Positions 54,669 to 63,568 of a stretch of DNA of 64,000 nucleotides are shown piece by piece (within the stretch, counting starts at the first letter, position 1; each line of letters opens with the position of its first letter). This DNA comes from CAVTYH01 sp963738835 (GTDB lineage Bacteria; Planctomycetota; Planctomycetia; Pirellulales; JADZDJ01), in contig CAVTYH010000001.1 of the NCBI GenBank assembly GCA_963738835.1, forward strand, positions 1,240,001 to 1,304,000. Direction: 5' to 3'. A model generated the notes under the pieces. That model did no database searches. It was not told where the DNA came from and saw nothing but the letters and a program-made list of their open reading frames with translations. Position numbers and translations under genes: made by a program.

Positions 54669-55064
54669 ATGCGGAACACGTTTTTTGCGCTGTTGGCTGC
54701 GCTGACACTGTCGGCCAGCAGCGGCTGTGGTTTATTCCACGGCTGGGGACATCACAAAAGTTGCGATAATTGCGGCGAAGAGGGCTGCAGCTACTGCGGA
54801 CCAAATTGCGGGGCGTGTGGACCAGGCGGCTGCAAGAATGGAGCTTGTGCCGCTGGCAATTGCGGCCCTGGCGGTTGCGACTGTGCTAGCAACGGTCGCT
54901 GCCCGTGCTGTCCGGTGCCCGATTGCTACACCGATCGGCAAGCGGTTGCCAGTCAGCTGGGTGGCCCACCGGGTCCACCATCGGGTCAGGTGACCTATCC
55001 ATACTACACGACTCGTGGCCCGCGTGATTTCTTTGCCGCGCATCCGCCGTCCATCGGACCGTGA
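54669..55064 (+). CDS. Cys/Gly-rich lipoprotein
   Basis: A 131-aa exported protein. AAAGGA lies upstream of ATG 54669, which opens a signal peptide (MRNTFFALLAALTLSASSG) ending in a lipobox-like SASSG|C. The mature part is dominated by Cys and Gly in repeated CxxCG/CGPxGC units (SCDNCGEEGCSYCGPNCGAC, GPGGCKNGACAAGNCGPGGC), around twenty Cys in about 65 residues, and ends with a Pro-rich tail. No catalytic motif is visible. The pattern suggests metal binding or extensive disulfide cross-linking in the envelope. A bidirectional terminator follows 40 bases after the stop. Confidence 0.72.
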   Translation: MRNTFFALLAALTLSASSGCGLFHGWGHHKSCDNCGEEGCSYCGPNCGACGPGGCKNGACAAGNCGPGGCDCASNGRCPCCPVPDCYTDRQAVASQLGGPPGPPSGQVTYPYYTTRGPRDFFAAHPPSIGP

Positions 55065-55103
55065 GGCAGGACGGAATGCAGGAATTGTCCGCCAGAAAAA
55101 AAG

Positions 55104-55131
55104 AAGCCCAGGGGGTGCAACCCCTGGGCTT
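55104..55131. terminator. Bidirectional intrinsic terminator
   Basis: AAGCCCAGGGG and CCCCTGGGCTT form an 11-bp stem with a GTGCAA loop. TTTTGG follows on the plus strand and CTTCTTTTTTTCTGG on the minus strand, so it can end both the lipoprotein transcript and the convergent fatty-acid cluster. Confidence 0.85.
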
Positions 55132-55158
55132 TTGGCATTTCATCGCGAAGCGAATCCG

Positions 55159-56451
55159 TCATCCTTGAAAGCGACCGACGATCAGCGAAATGTTCTGCCC
55201 GCCGAAGCCGAAGCTGTTGCTGAGTGCGACATCGCAGCGTGCTTCTCGCGCGGCATTGGGGATGTAATCTAGGTCGCATGATGGATCAGGCGTGTCGTAG
55301 TTGATGGTCGGCGGCAGCACGTTTTCGCGAATCGCCATCAAGCAGATGATCAGTTCCGTCGCGCCGGCTGCCGCAATTAAATGCCCCAACATGCTCTTGG
55401 TGCTGGAAACCGGCACTTTGTAGGCGTGCTCGCCGAGCGCGGTCTTGATCGCCAAAGTCTCGACCTTGTCGTTCACTTCCGTGCTAGTGCCGTGAGCGTT
55501 GATGTATTGAACATCGGTCGGATTCAATCCGGCATCTTCCAGTGCCAGGCGAATGCAACTGGTGGCGCCGCGTCCCTCGGGATGCGTGTCGGTAATGCGA
55601 AAAGCGTCGGCAGTGGAACCGTAGCCTAAGATTTCGCCGTAGATTTTGGCACCGCGATCTTTGGCGTGGCCGAGCTCTTCGAGCACCAGCATCGCCGAGC
55701 CCTCGCCCAGCACAAAGCCGTCGCGATCTTTATCGAACGGGCGCGAGGCTTTCGTCGGCTCATCGTTTCGGGTCGAAAGTGCGGTGAGCAAATTGAACCC
55801 GGTGACGCCGAAGGGATGAATCATGCTGTGCGTGCCGCCGGAGAGCATGAGGTCGGCTTCGCCGCGGCGAATCAGTTCAACCGCTTCGCCAATCGCCTGA
55901 CTGCTGGCCGCGCAGGCCGTTAGACAATTCGCATTTGGGCCTTGAGCGTTAAACATTGACGCCATGTGCGAAGCCGGCATGTGCGGCTCTTGTTCGAGTT
56001 CCGCCATGGGATGCAGCATTTCCAATCCCTGGCGAGTGAAGGATGCAACGTCCAGTGTTTCGCCCTCCAGTGACTTGGCCATCATTTGGGTGAAACTGCC
56101 GAAATCTTGCTGGCCCTCGCCGCTGCCCAAATAGACGCCGAAGCGAGTGGGGTCATACTTTGTCTCAGAAAGACCCGCGTCCAGCACCGCCTGTTTTGCG
56201 GCCCCGGCCGCAAACCGCGAATGTCGCCCCCGGTATTTCCAACGAGCCGGATCTTCGCCGGCATCAGCAATGTCCCAATCCTTCACTTCAGCAGAAATTC
56301 GTGTTGGGAATTTGCGGGCGTCGAAATGCGTGGTTTGGCCGACGCCTGAATCGCCTTTCAGCAGTCGTTTCCACATTTCATCGACGCTGTGCCCCAGCGG
56401 CGTGACGCAACCGATGCCCGTGATCACAACGCGTCGTTTCATGTCGCTCAT
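55159..56451 (-). CDS. fabF: Beta-ketoacyl-ACP synthase (KASII type)
   Basis: Condenses malonyl-ACP with acyl-ACP in fatty-acid or polyketide elongation; cytoplasmic. 430 aa, normal for FabF. The catalytic triad is Cys180 in NCLTACAASSQA, His320 in YINAHGTSTEVND and His357 in SMLGHLIAAAGATE. The terminal NSFGFGGQN is present. Its start (MSDMKRRVVITG) overlaps the stop of the upstream hotdog dehydratase by four bases (ATGA), so translation is coupled. It belongs to the four-gene cluster FabZ-ACP-FabZ-FabF and may elongate the acyl chain carried by the cluster's own ACP. Confidence 0.94.
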   Translation of the reverse strand: MSDMKRRVVITGIGCVTPLGHSVDEMWKRLLKGDSGVGQTTHFDARKFPTRISAEVKDWDIADAGEDPARWKYRGRHSRFAAGAAKQAVLDAGLSETKYDPTRFGVYLGSGEGQQDFGSFTQMMAKSLEGETLDVASFTRQGLEMLHPMAELEQEPHMPASHMASMFNAQGPNANCLTACAASSQAIGEAVELIRRGEADLMLSGGTHSMIHPFGVTGFNLLTALSTRNDEPTKASRPFDKDRDGFVLGEGSAMLVLEELGHAKDRGAKIYGEILGYGSTADAFRITDTHPEGRGATSCIRLALEDAGLNPTDVQYINAHGTSTEVNDKVETLAIKTALGEHAYKVPVSSTKSMLGHLIAAAGATELIICLMAIRENVLPPTINYDTPDPSCDLDYIPNAAREARCDVALSNSFGFGGQNISLIVGRFQG

Positions 56452-57011
56452 GCCTGCGTTTGGTGGACAGCCTGACTTCGCAAAAACGGGTCGCTTTCCG
56501 CAACTCGCGGATGAATCTTCAGTGGATTGCCCTCAGCGTCAACGCCGACTTCGTAGAGTTTCAACAGTCGCAGCCAAGAAAACAGGTCGTACGGTTCGAA
56601 CAACTCGATTTTCTCGCCTTGAGGATCAAGCTGCTCAAGATGGGCGAAGAAAATCTCCGCCTCGGCCTGCGGTGATTCGCCATTGTGGCTGGTAACGGTC
56701 ACCATCGCACCGTCGTCTTTGATATTGATCACTTTTGCGCGGTACGTGAGCGTATCGCCCGGCCATGCTTCAGCGTGAAAAACCGCTTTGGATACCTTCG
56801 CTAGCACGACTTGCTTGACAAATCCACCGTGTTCACAAACCAACAGCCCACCGGTTTGTGCCATGCCCTCCAGGATTAAGGAATTTGGCATCACCGACGC
56901 ACCGGGAAAATGATCATGGATGTGATCTTCCGACAGCGTCACCGTTTTTACTGCCGTCGCGCTGTGGCCGCTGTGAAATTCGGTAAAACGATCGATCCAG
57001 AACCAGCGCAT
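56448..57011 (-). CDS. Hotdog-fold 3-hydroxyacyl-ACP dehydratase (FabA/FabZ-like)
   Basis: Dehydrates 3-hydroxyacyl-ACP. The start MRWFWIDRFTEFHSGHSATA at ATG 57011 is preferred; an upstream in-frame ATG at 57047 would add twelve residues. The active-site region is DHIHDHFPGASVMPNSLILE with GMAQTGGLLVC, the conserved His and Glu of the hotdog dehydratases. It is longer than FabZ (about 187 aa against 145), with an extra C-terminal helical part (EPYDLFSWLRLLKLYEVGVD). ATGA overlap couples it to fabF. Confidence 0.85.
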   Translation of the reverse strand: MRWFWIDRFTEFHSGHSATAVKTVTLSEDHIHDHFPGASVMPNSLILEGMAQTGGLLVCEHGGFVKQVVLAKVSKAVFHAEAWPGDTLTYRAKVINIKDDGAMVTVTSHNGESPQAEAEIFFAHLEQLDPQGEKIELFEPYDLFSWLRLLKLYEVGVDAEGNPLKIHPRVAESDPFLRSQAVHQTQA

Positions 57012-57064
57012 GGCATTTGGGGGCAGGAGTCCGACTTCAAGTAACAAGCGTCAATGAAAAATGA

Positions 57065-57451
57065 CTACGGCAGTTTGCTCTGCACGTAATTCACCAAATC
57101 TTGCACGGTCAACATATTGCCGAAGTGTGTGACTCGAGGGTCGGCCTCGAACTTCGAAAGATCAGCAAACGGCATCCGCTGCTTCAACTGCGCCAGCCCT
57201 TCGGCCGTCACTTTGCCATCCTGAACATATTGGGCGTTGCTCAATATGTCTTCGGGAAAGAGTTCACCGCGAGGGATTTTAACGTTAAAAGTTTTTTCCA
57301 GCCGAAACACGATATCAAGAAAGTCGATCGACTCGGCGCCAAGATCGCCGACCATTGTGGCCTCAGGCGTCACTTCTTCCTCATCGACGCCCAAAGCATC
57401 GACCAAACATGTGCGGACCTTCTCGAAAACTTCTTCTTGCTGTGCAGGCAT
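57065..57451 (-). CDS. Acyl carrier protein with C-terminal extension
   Basis: Acidic ACP of 128 aa that carries acyl chains on a phosphopantetheine arm attached to Ser41 (in GDLGAESIDFLDIVFRLEKT). GGGAGG lies upstream of ATG 57451. Helix 1 starts EEVFEKVRTCLVDALGVDEE. The usual 75-80-residue ACP is followed here by a region beginning KVTAEGLAQLKQRMPFADLS and ending LTVQDLVNYVQSKLP. That ending looks like the normal last ACP helix, so the protein is best read as an ACP with an insertion before the final helix. Its place between two dehydratase genes suggests a dedicated rather than housekeeping ACP. Confidence 0.88.
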   Translation of the reverse strand: MPAQQEEVFEKVRTCLVDALGVDEEEVTPEATMVGDLGAESIDFLDIVFRLEKTFNVKIPRGELFPEDILSNAQYVQDGKVTAEGLAQLKQRMPFADLSKFEADPRVTHFGNMLTVQDLVNYVQSKLP

Positions 57452-57559
57452 CGGTTCTTAACCTCCCAATTCGCGACAGTCGATGATTTTTCAGAAGAAT
57501 CGATTAATCGATTTCGATTAACGAACTTCAGTATTCAATTCCAACAGAACGATTCAATT

Positions 57560-58099
57560 TCAATTCGGCTGATTTACAATTTCGCCAACCACAGTCGCGC
57601 CATTCGCGGAGGGTTCGCTGATATTTGCCGATGGCCGATACAAAACCGCCAACCGCAGACGCATCTGACGAATCACGTGGGCATCCATACTCGCACGGGC
57701 CGAATTCCCATCGGCAAGGTTGTATCGTGCCATCACCAATCGGGCGCCGACGTTGATCCGTCCGTCGACCATTCCCTGGACCTTCAACTTGGTTTCACGT
57801 TCGTTTTGACTCAACAATTCCGCGGTAACAGTTAGCACTTGCCCTGGCGCGACGAAATCGGCGTATTTGATATTGCGCCCCTCCCGCAAAACCACCATGC
57901 TGTGCTTAAAGTCTTCGCTGGCACGAATTAACCATGCAGCAGCCTGGGTCATGGCTTCGAGCATGAAAACCCCCGGCATGACCGGGAACAACGGAAAATG
58001 ATCTGCTAAATAGTCTTCCGACAGCACCAATCCCTTGACGGCGCTGATACTTACGCCGCGGTCGAGCGAAATAATTCGATCCAATAACTTGAAACGCAT
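57560..58099 (-). CDS. Second hotdog-fold dehydratase (FabZ-like)
   Basis: A 179-aa protein starting MRFKLLDRIISLDRGVSISA. The FabZ active site is SEDYLADHFPLFPVMPGVFM followed by LEAMTQAAAWLI, with the His of DHFP and the Glu of LEAM. The hotdog core is followed by an Arg/Ala-rich C-terminus (HVIRQMRLRLAVLY). It is the first gene of the minus-strand cluster. Two different hotdog proteins flank the ACP, so they may act on different chain lengths or form a heteromer (inference). Confidence 0.85.
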   Translation of the reverse strand: MRFKLLDRIISLDRGVSISAVKGLVLSEDYLADHFPLFPVMPGVFMLEAMTQAAAWLIRASEDFKHSMVVLREGRNIKYADFVAPGQVLTVTAELLSQNERETKLKVQGMVDGRINVGARLVMARYNLADGNSARASMDAHVIRQMRLRLAVLYRPSANISEPSANGATVVGEIVNQPN

Positions 58100-58153
58100 A
58101 ACAACCGCTGGCGTGCAGCCAAGGCGGGGAAATTATGTCGATCGGAGGTTAAA

Positions 58154-58336
58154 GTGGCCACACAGTATAAGCCTACGCGGACAGCTTCACAACCGCATAA
58201 CGCCGGTTCATACCTTGTATCTATCCGGCGGGGATTGTGCCTTGCAACTCGGGAGCGGGCTTACCGCAAAGTCCTTTTCCCCAGATGGTTACGGACTCAT
58301 TTCGTCGTAGGAATATTAATTTCAATTGCGGCTTGA
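58154..58336 (+). CDS. Possible small protein upstream of the Hsp20 genes
   Basis: A 60-codon frame from GTG 58154 with a strong CGGAGG six bases upstream. It reads MATQYKPTRTASQPHNAGSY, then a basic middle and a hydrophobic end (FVVGILISIAA). No family is recognised. The good ribosome site is the only support; it may be a chance frame in a 500-base gap that otherwise holds only the hsp20 promoter region. Confidence 0.25.
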   Translation: MATQYKPTRTASQPHNAGSYLVSIRRGLCLATRERAYRKVLFPRWLRTHFVVGILISIAA

Positions 58337-58603
58337 GCTGCCCGTTTGCGACAATGTTGCATCTGATTGGCCGGCACCCATCAGTCACTGTCAGATTGGC
58401 AGCAACTACGCTTTGCCATAAATCACTTTTGGACAGAACATCCTATTTTACAATAACTTATGATTGATCAGCGGAATAGGAACGTGCTTTGCATTTCGCT
58501 TGAGTTGTCGGTTTTTGGGCTGCATAAAGCGGCTCGATTGGAATTTTCAATCACTTTCTGTTTCGACCGTTCACAATTCCGCTTATTTCCAGGAGCGTGA
58601 TTT

Positions 58604-59059
58604 ATGGTTATTCGAGGCACCTTCAATATGAATCCGATTCAACAATTTCGCGATGAAATGGACCGATTGGTTACCAACGTCTTCACGAATCCGGCGGTAG
58701 CAGGTGCAACTCGACTGGTGACCGGGCGAGGTTTCCCGACGGTCAACCTTTGGGAAAATGACGAAAACTTGTTCGTTGAAGCTGAAGTTCCAGGCTTGAA
58801 GGCAGAGCATTTGGATGTCACCGTTGTCGGCGATGAATTGACCATCAAAGGAGAGCGGGTAGAGGATCTGCCCCCCGATGGGTCGTTTCATCGCCGTGAG
58901 CGTGGCGTCGGCTCTTTCACACGAGTTATCCGACTGCCCAGTGAGGTAAATGCCGACCAAGTACAAGCAGCCCTAAACGACGGCGTGCTACTACTGACAC
59001 TGCCCAAAGCCGAGGCCGCCAGACCGCGGAAGATCAAAGTGAAAGCTGAGAACAATTGA
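58604..59059 (+). CDS. Small heat-shock protein Hsp20, copy 1
   Basis: ATP-independent chaperone that holds unfolding proteins; cytoplasmic oligomer. CAGGAG precedes ATG 58604. The alpha-crystallin domain starts at PTVNLWENDENLFVEAEVPG, continues LTIKGERVEDLPPDGSFHRR and ends VRAALNDGVLLLTLPKAE-like (VQAALNDGVLLLTLPKAEAA). The 151-aa length is usual. First of three tandem Hsp20 genes on the plus strand (88 and 56 bases between them). No CIRCE element or ROSE-type thermometer is clearly visible in the 500-base upstream gap. Confidence 0.93.
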   Translation: MVIRGTFNMNPIQQFRDEMDRLVTNVFTNPAVAGATRLVTGRGFPTVNLWENDENLFVEAEVPGLKAEHLDVTVVGDELTIKGERVEDLPPDGSFHRRERGVGSFTRVIRLPSEVNADQVQAALNDGVLLLTLPKAEAARPRKIKVKAENN

Positions 59060-59147
59060 GGCCCGCGCGGTGCGGTAGATCGAGTGCGAACAAGCGCGTT
59101 CAGAGCGCAAGGGATTAATACATTCACAAAAATCGGAGACTCAACCA

Positions 59148-59546
59148 ATGAATCTTGAAAGCACATTGCCACCAGATAGTGCAGAGGTCTCTCCACCCGA
59201 GCATACTCGTGGTGGCGTGTATTACCGTCCTAATGTCGATATTTATGAGCTGCCTGACCAACTGGTGGTTTCAGCTGATATGCCGGGCGCGAAAAGTGAT
59301 CAGATCGATATTCAGTTCGAGGATGGCTCGTTATCTATTCACGCTCGAGTTCCGGAACGGCAAGAAACGCAAGGCCCCTACTTGCGGAAGGAATACGGTG
59401 TGGGAGACTATTACCGAACGTTCCGTGTGAGCGAGCACATAGACGCATCCCGGATTTCAGCCGAATACTCGTCAGGGGTGCTCACACTGCATCTGCCCAA
59501 GATCGAGGCGGTGAAGCCGCGAAAAATCCAAGTACAGCCGCGCTAA
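59148..59546 (+). CDS. Small heat-shock protein Hsp20, copy 2
   Basis: A 132-aa Hsp20 family protein. CGGAG lies eight bases before ATG 59148. A short N-terminus leads to the alpha-crystallin domain: PNVDIYELPDQLVVSADMPG, LSIHARVPERQETQGPYLRK and SAEYSSGVLTLHLPKIEAVK. It has a much shorter N-terminal arm than copy 1, which could limit homo-oligomer size. The three copies differ strongly in sequence and probably co-assemble or have different clients (inference). Confidence 0.92.
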   Translation: MNLESTLPPDSAEVSPPEHTRGGVYYRPNVDIYELPDQLVVSADMPGAKSDQIDIQFEDGSLSIHARVPERQETQGPYLRKEYGVGDYYRTFRVSEHIDASRISAEYSSGVLTLHLPKIEAVKPRKIQVQPR

Positions 59547-59602
59547 GCGCTGTTTCAGCAAGTTCAATCTGCACTGTCACTGCTAACCAACGGAGACATG
59601 CT

Positions 59603-60084
59603 ATGAGCGTCATTCCCTGGAAGAACAAATCGACAGAAACGCCAGCGGGCCGCGAATCCCCGCTGGCCGAAATTCGGACCGAGGTGAACCGCCTGTTTGA
59701 TTCCTTTTTGCGCGAGCCTTTCGGAGGCGCTCAGCGATACGTTTTCATGGGGTCGCTGGTCACCGATGTTGGATATTTCCCAAAATGACACCACTGTGAC
59801 CGTACGCGCGGAAGTTCCTGGTGTTGATCCCAACGACATCGATCTGACCGTTACTGGCGATCGCTTGACGATTGCCGGAGAAAAAAAGGAAACAGTGGAA
59901 AAAAAAGATGCAGATGTGTGCCACCGCGAGAGCCACTACGGCACAGTTTAGCCGCACTTTACAGTTGCCCACGAGCGTCGATCCGCAACAAGTGACGGCG
60001 GAATATGCGAACGGTGTGCTCACCGTGACGTTGAAAAAGACGCCGGCGGCTACTGCCAAGAAAATCCCGGTGAAGACGGCTTGA
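59603..60084 (+). CDS. Small heat-shock protein Hsp20, copy 3 (frameshifted)
   Basis: GGAG lies eight bases before ATG 59603 (MSVIPWKNKSTETPAGRESP). The N-terminal arm contains EIRTEVNRLFDSFLREPFGG. The frame changes near 59750, after which the crystallin domain continues (SPMLDISQNDTTVTVRAEVP, VDPNDIDLTVTGDRLTIAGE). It changes again near 59945, where an extra base in CACAGTTTAGC creates a stop, and resumes FSRTLQLPTSVDPQQVTAEY followed by ANGVLTVTLKKTPA. Joined, the product is a normal Hsp20 of about 160 aa. Two errors or two real indels are needed. Confidence 0.85.
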
Positions 60085-60162
60085 CACGCGACGGGCAGCC
60101 CGACTGTTTGTCAGGCGTACAATCGCTGCCTAGCAGTTCGATACCGCTTGGAAGCGGAGATG

Positions 60163-63100
60163 CTAACGATTGTTGTTCTGACCAGTATTGCCGTTGCCAT
60201 TGCCGCCGTTTCCGTTGTTGCTGCGTCCATTGCGGCCATTGTTGTTCCATCCGCCGTTGCGCGAACCATTGTTGCCTCGCGATTGAGCAGCGGACGACGA
60301 CCGTTTGGCGACTTCCGGATCAGCTACGCTCTTGAGGGCGTCTTTAATGAGCGGATCGTCAAGTATTCCGCCCACACTGATTACGCGAACTACCGGCTCC
60401 ATTGGCTTGGTAGCGTTGTCCAGTCGCTCGATCATCGACAGCACATCGGTCAGCAAGAATTGCGGTGCTGAAACAACGAGCGAGTTCGACGAGGGATCGA
60501 TGCCAATGGAAAGCAGGCCTTTGAATTTTGGCAGGTTGTCGCTCGTTCTGGAACTGTCGTCGGAGCCGAAGTAAGTCCAAAAAGGTCTCTGCTGTTCGCC
60601 CTGCCGCTGATTGTTGGTTGACAGCGCTTTATCGTTTGGGCTGAGCAGGTCGCGGTAGACATCTTTCAGTACGTCGGAGACCGCCTGAGCCTTTGCATAT
60701 TTGATGGGGACGATCTGAGTCTTGCGGATTGACTGCGAATCGGGGGGCTCGGCCCGATCGTAGAATTCGACCAGCTGCCGGATTTGCGTGATTTGGTCAT
60801 CGTCGGCATTTTGCACCAAAATTGAATTCGTCACAGCATCGGGCGTAAATTTGAGCGAAGCGCACTTTGACAAGCGGCCGCGCTCTTCCTTCTTATCCTG
60901 CTGATCAAAATCGAAAAAAAACGGATTAAACCGGTTTTTATCTTTCGAGTCGCTTTGCTCGAAGATCTTTTCTAACAAGTAGGAAACGTCCCGAGCATAC
61001 GTGTGCTTTAATGAGAACACCTGATAGTGTGAATTCGACGGCGATAGTTCGTCGATAAGCCTCGTAAGTTGGTCGACAATTGCCGGATCTTTGGAAGTAA
61101 CAATCAGCCCCTGCGGCCCGCGAATGATTGAAATTGGCGCCGCTTCTGAAGGGTTTGCCGGTTCGTCGGCGTTCTTTTCGGGCAACGTCCTCAACGGCGG
61201 ATGGAGGTTCCCGGTGCCAGAATCCAGCGGCGACGAAGAATCGGCTCCTCGTGAATCCGTTTCAGCTAAGGTCAGATTCGGTTGTTTCAAATCTGCAGTT
61301 GGCTGAGCATAGGCCGCATCGACACTCACGGCAAATTTTTGCCTTCGCAGCGGCACGATCACCGTTGCGGTTGGCGCTGGCCGATGCTGCTTAAGATCGG
61401 GTTCTTGCTTGCCACGGTCGGCATCTTCGGTTTTGGTCTCGTTTTGTTTTTGCTTGATGTTTTTATCCTGATTGCTCTTATTGCCGTTGGGTTTGTCCGT
61501 CGCTGGTTCCTCGGGCTGTTGGATATCAAGCTGTAGCGGATGTGGACTGATCGTTGGCCAAACCCGCTTTAGCCGCTCCAGCAGCAAATCTGTTTCTTTG
61601 CCTGGCGCGGCATGAATGACACGCATGTTCTCGGCTTGCGAATTTAAGAACGGATCTTCGCCGAGCTTTTTCATCAGAGCGTAAATTTCTTGCAGCTCGA
61701 CGTCGTTGACCCGCAAAACAAGCCGATTGTTTTTTGTATCGGCCTCCACTTGGAAACCGCCGTCTTTACCCTGCTCCGGCACGCGGTAGTCTCCAAAAAC
61801 ATAGCGTGGGCGAGAGGAGTCTTTGCTGGGACCGCGCATCAAGAATTCGATCGACCCGGCCACATATTCAGCATCCAGCTTTCGCAAGGGAATGACTTCG
61901 AAGTGCCTGGCGCTGCCATCTAACTTCTCGATCAGTTTTTGGACCGTATAGTGATCGACCATCGGGCCGTTGACAATGATGGCCCGATTGACGTTGTCGA
62001 CCTCCAATCGCGTCGAAGGATCGAGGTTCCCCATGTCTTTGAGGATATTGACGATGGCTGTCGGGTCGGCTGTAACCAGGCGGTAGGGTCGCACCCGATC
62101 GAGATCTCCCCAGCGGGTCGCCGATGCATTGGGCACATCCAACAGTTTGACGGCCTGTTCGATAACAGCCAGTTTATCGGGTGTGGCCAAGGCCATGATG
62201 CTGTTCTCGCGGCGATTGATCGCCAGATAGATTTTCTCTTCTTGTTTAGGCCCCGGAGGAGTTTTGTTGCCATTTTGCTGCGCTTGCTGCTGCATCTGCT
62301 GCATCATTTGTTGTTGGTGCTGCATTTGCTGCTGCATTTCCTCTCGGCTCATTGGTCCGGATTTGTCGGGTTGAATTCCCAAGAGTTGTTTCAGCGTAGC
62401 CAGGACGTCGTCGGCTCGGGCATAATCGAGCTTATATTCGCGAAGCTGATGGCTCTTGCCGCTTTCCCCTTGCTCGGCGCCGACGACGTCGCGAATGCGC
62501 CGCAGGTTGCCCGCGGTGTCTAAAACGTCGAGCCGGTTCGTGGTCTTCAGAGCGTTGATCTTTCCGTAGGGGCTCAACAGGGGCTTCAATTCTTCGGACA
62601 TCGGTTCCGCTTGCAGACGGTCCAGATCGAAGAACGTGCGGACCAGTTCATAGGTACCGCGACTATCGAGCTCTTTCGGCATCACACGCGGAACAAGGCT
62701 GGTGTCCAGTGTCTTCAGATTTGCGACTAACAACACTTCGCCGTTGCGCAGCAGCGTATAACCCTTGGAAAGCAGAATCGAATTGATCAGGTCACGCGCT
62801 TCGTCAACCGTATATTTGCACGAGTCGTAAGATCGAGATATCCCGCGGGAGCCTCTTGCCAATCGAGGCTCATGTGAGAAATATCAGCCAGCCATTCCAA
62901 TACCGCTTGCCACGGTTGTCCGCGGAAGCTGAACGACACCAAGCCCGTCTCATCCGGACGGGCCTTCAATTCTGCTGGGTCGGCGGGCTTGAGCGGCTCA
63001 AGTGGACGGCGAACGGGTTGAGGTTCTTCCGGCTTTTTGTCTTTATCTTTTGATTTGTCGTCGCCGGAAGCCTCGCCATCAGGCTTCTTGTCGCCCTCTG

Positions 63101-63350
63101 GTTTCTTTTCGCCTTCTGTCGGTTTTTCATCGGCCGCTTTTGCGTCGCGCGAAGGACGATTCTTCGAGCTTTTTTCGTTCCCGGCCGGCTGATCCGTCGA
63201 CAAAGTAACTGTCGCCGAGGGAGCTGCTGCCGGAACCGTATCATCCGCTCTCACGCTGCACGAATAAGCAGCGGTTGCCGCGCAAACAAACGCCGTTACC
63301 AAAAAGGCATACATACAGACCTGACGATGAACGCCGAGTTGCCCGGTCAC
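60163..63350 (-). CDS. GspD-like secretin-N-domain protein without visible barrel (frameshifted)
   Basis: A large exported protein of about 1,060 codons. GTG 63350 opens a signal peptide (CMYAFLVTAFVCAATAAYSC). A Lys/Asp/Pro-rich linker follows (KDKDKKPEEPQPVRRPLEPL), then the N0-like region broken by a frameshift near 62830 (SLDWQEAPAGYLDLTT | YTVDEARDLINSILLSKGYT). Several secretin N-type repeats follow (REYKLDYARADDVLATLKQL, FEVIPLRKLDAEYVAGSIEF, YQVFSLKHTYARDVSYLLEK, TQIVPIKYAKAQAVSDVLKD), with Gln/Met-rich and Asn/Gly-rich low-complexity spacers. The C-terminus ends in an Asn/Gly-rich tail; the secretin barrel signature (VPxLGDIPxLGxLF type) is not seen. It may be a periplasmic scaffold of the secretion system encoded at the start of the window. 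Confidence 0.78.
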
Positions 63351-63568
63351 GTTCGCCTCGCCTTCTGATTAAGTGAGAATGAAACGCGGTCCGCAAGAGT
63401 GCGAATAGGACGGTGTGGCCATCCTGGGGGGTGACGGTTAGTCTACCTAAGTCGCGGCTCGCAAGCAAGTTATTTCCGCGCCGCAGCCTGCCGGGTCACG
63501 TCAATCAGCCGTTGGACGGGGAAATCTGTCGATTGTGGCCTGCTTGTGGGCGGTGCTACATTTCATGT
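63351..63568. other. Divergent promoter region between the secretin-like gene and ptsI
   Basis: A 218-base gap between two divergent genes. No repeat, RNA gene or clear promoter box is seen; it must hold both promoters by position. Confidence 0.35.
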
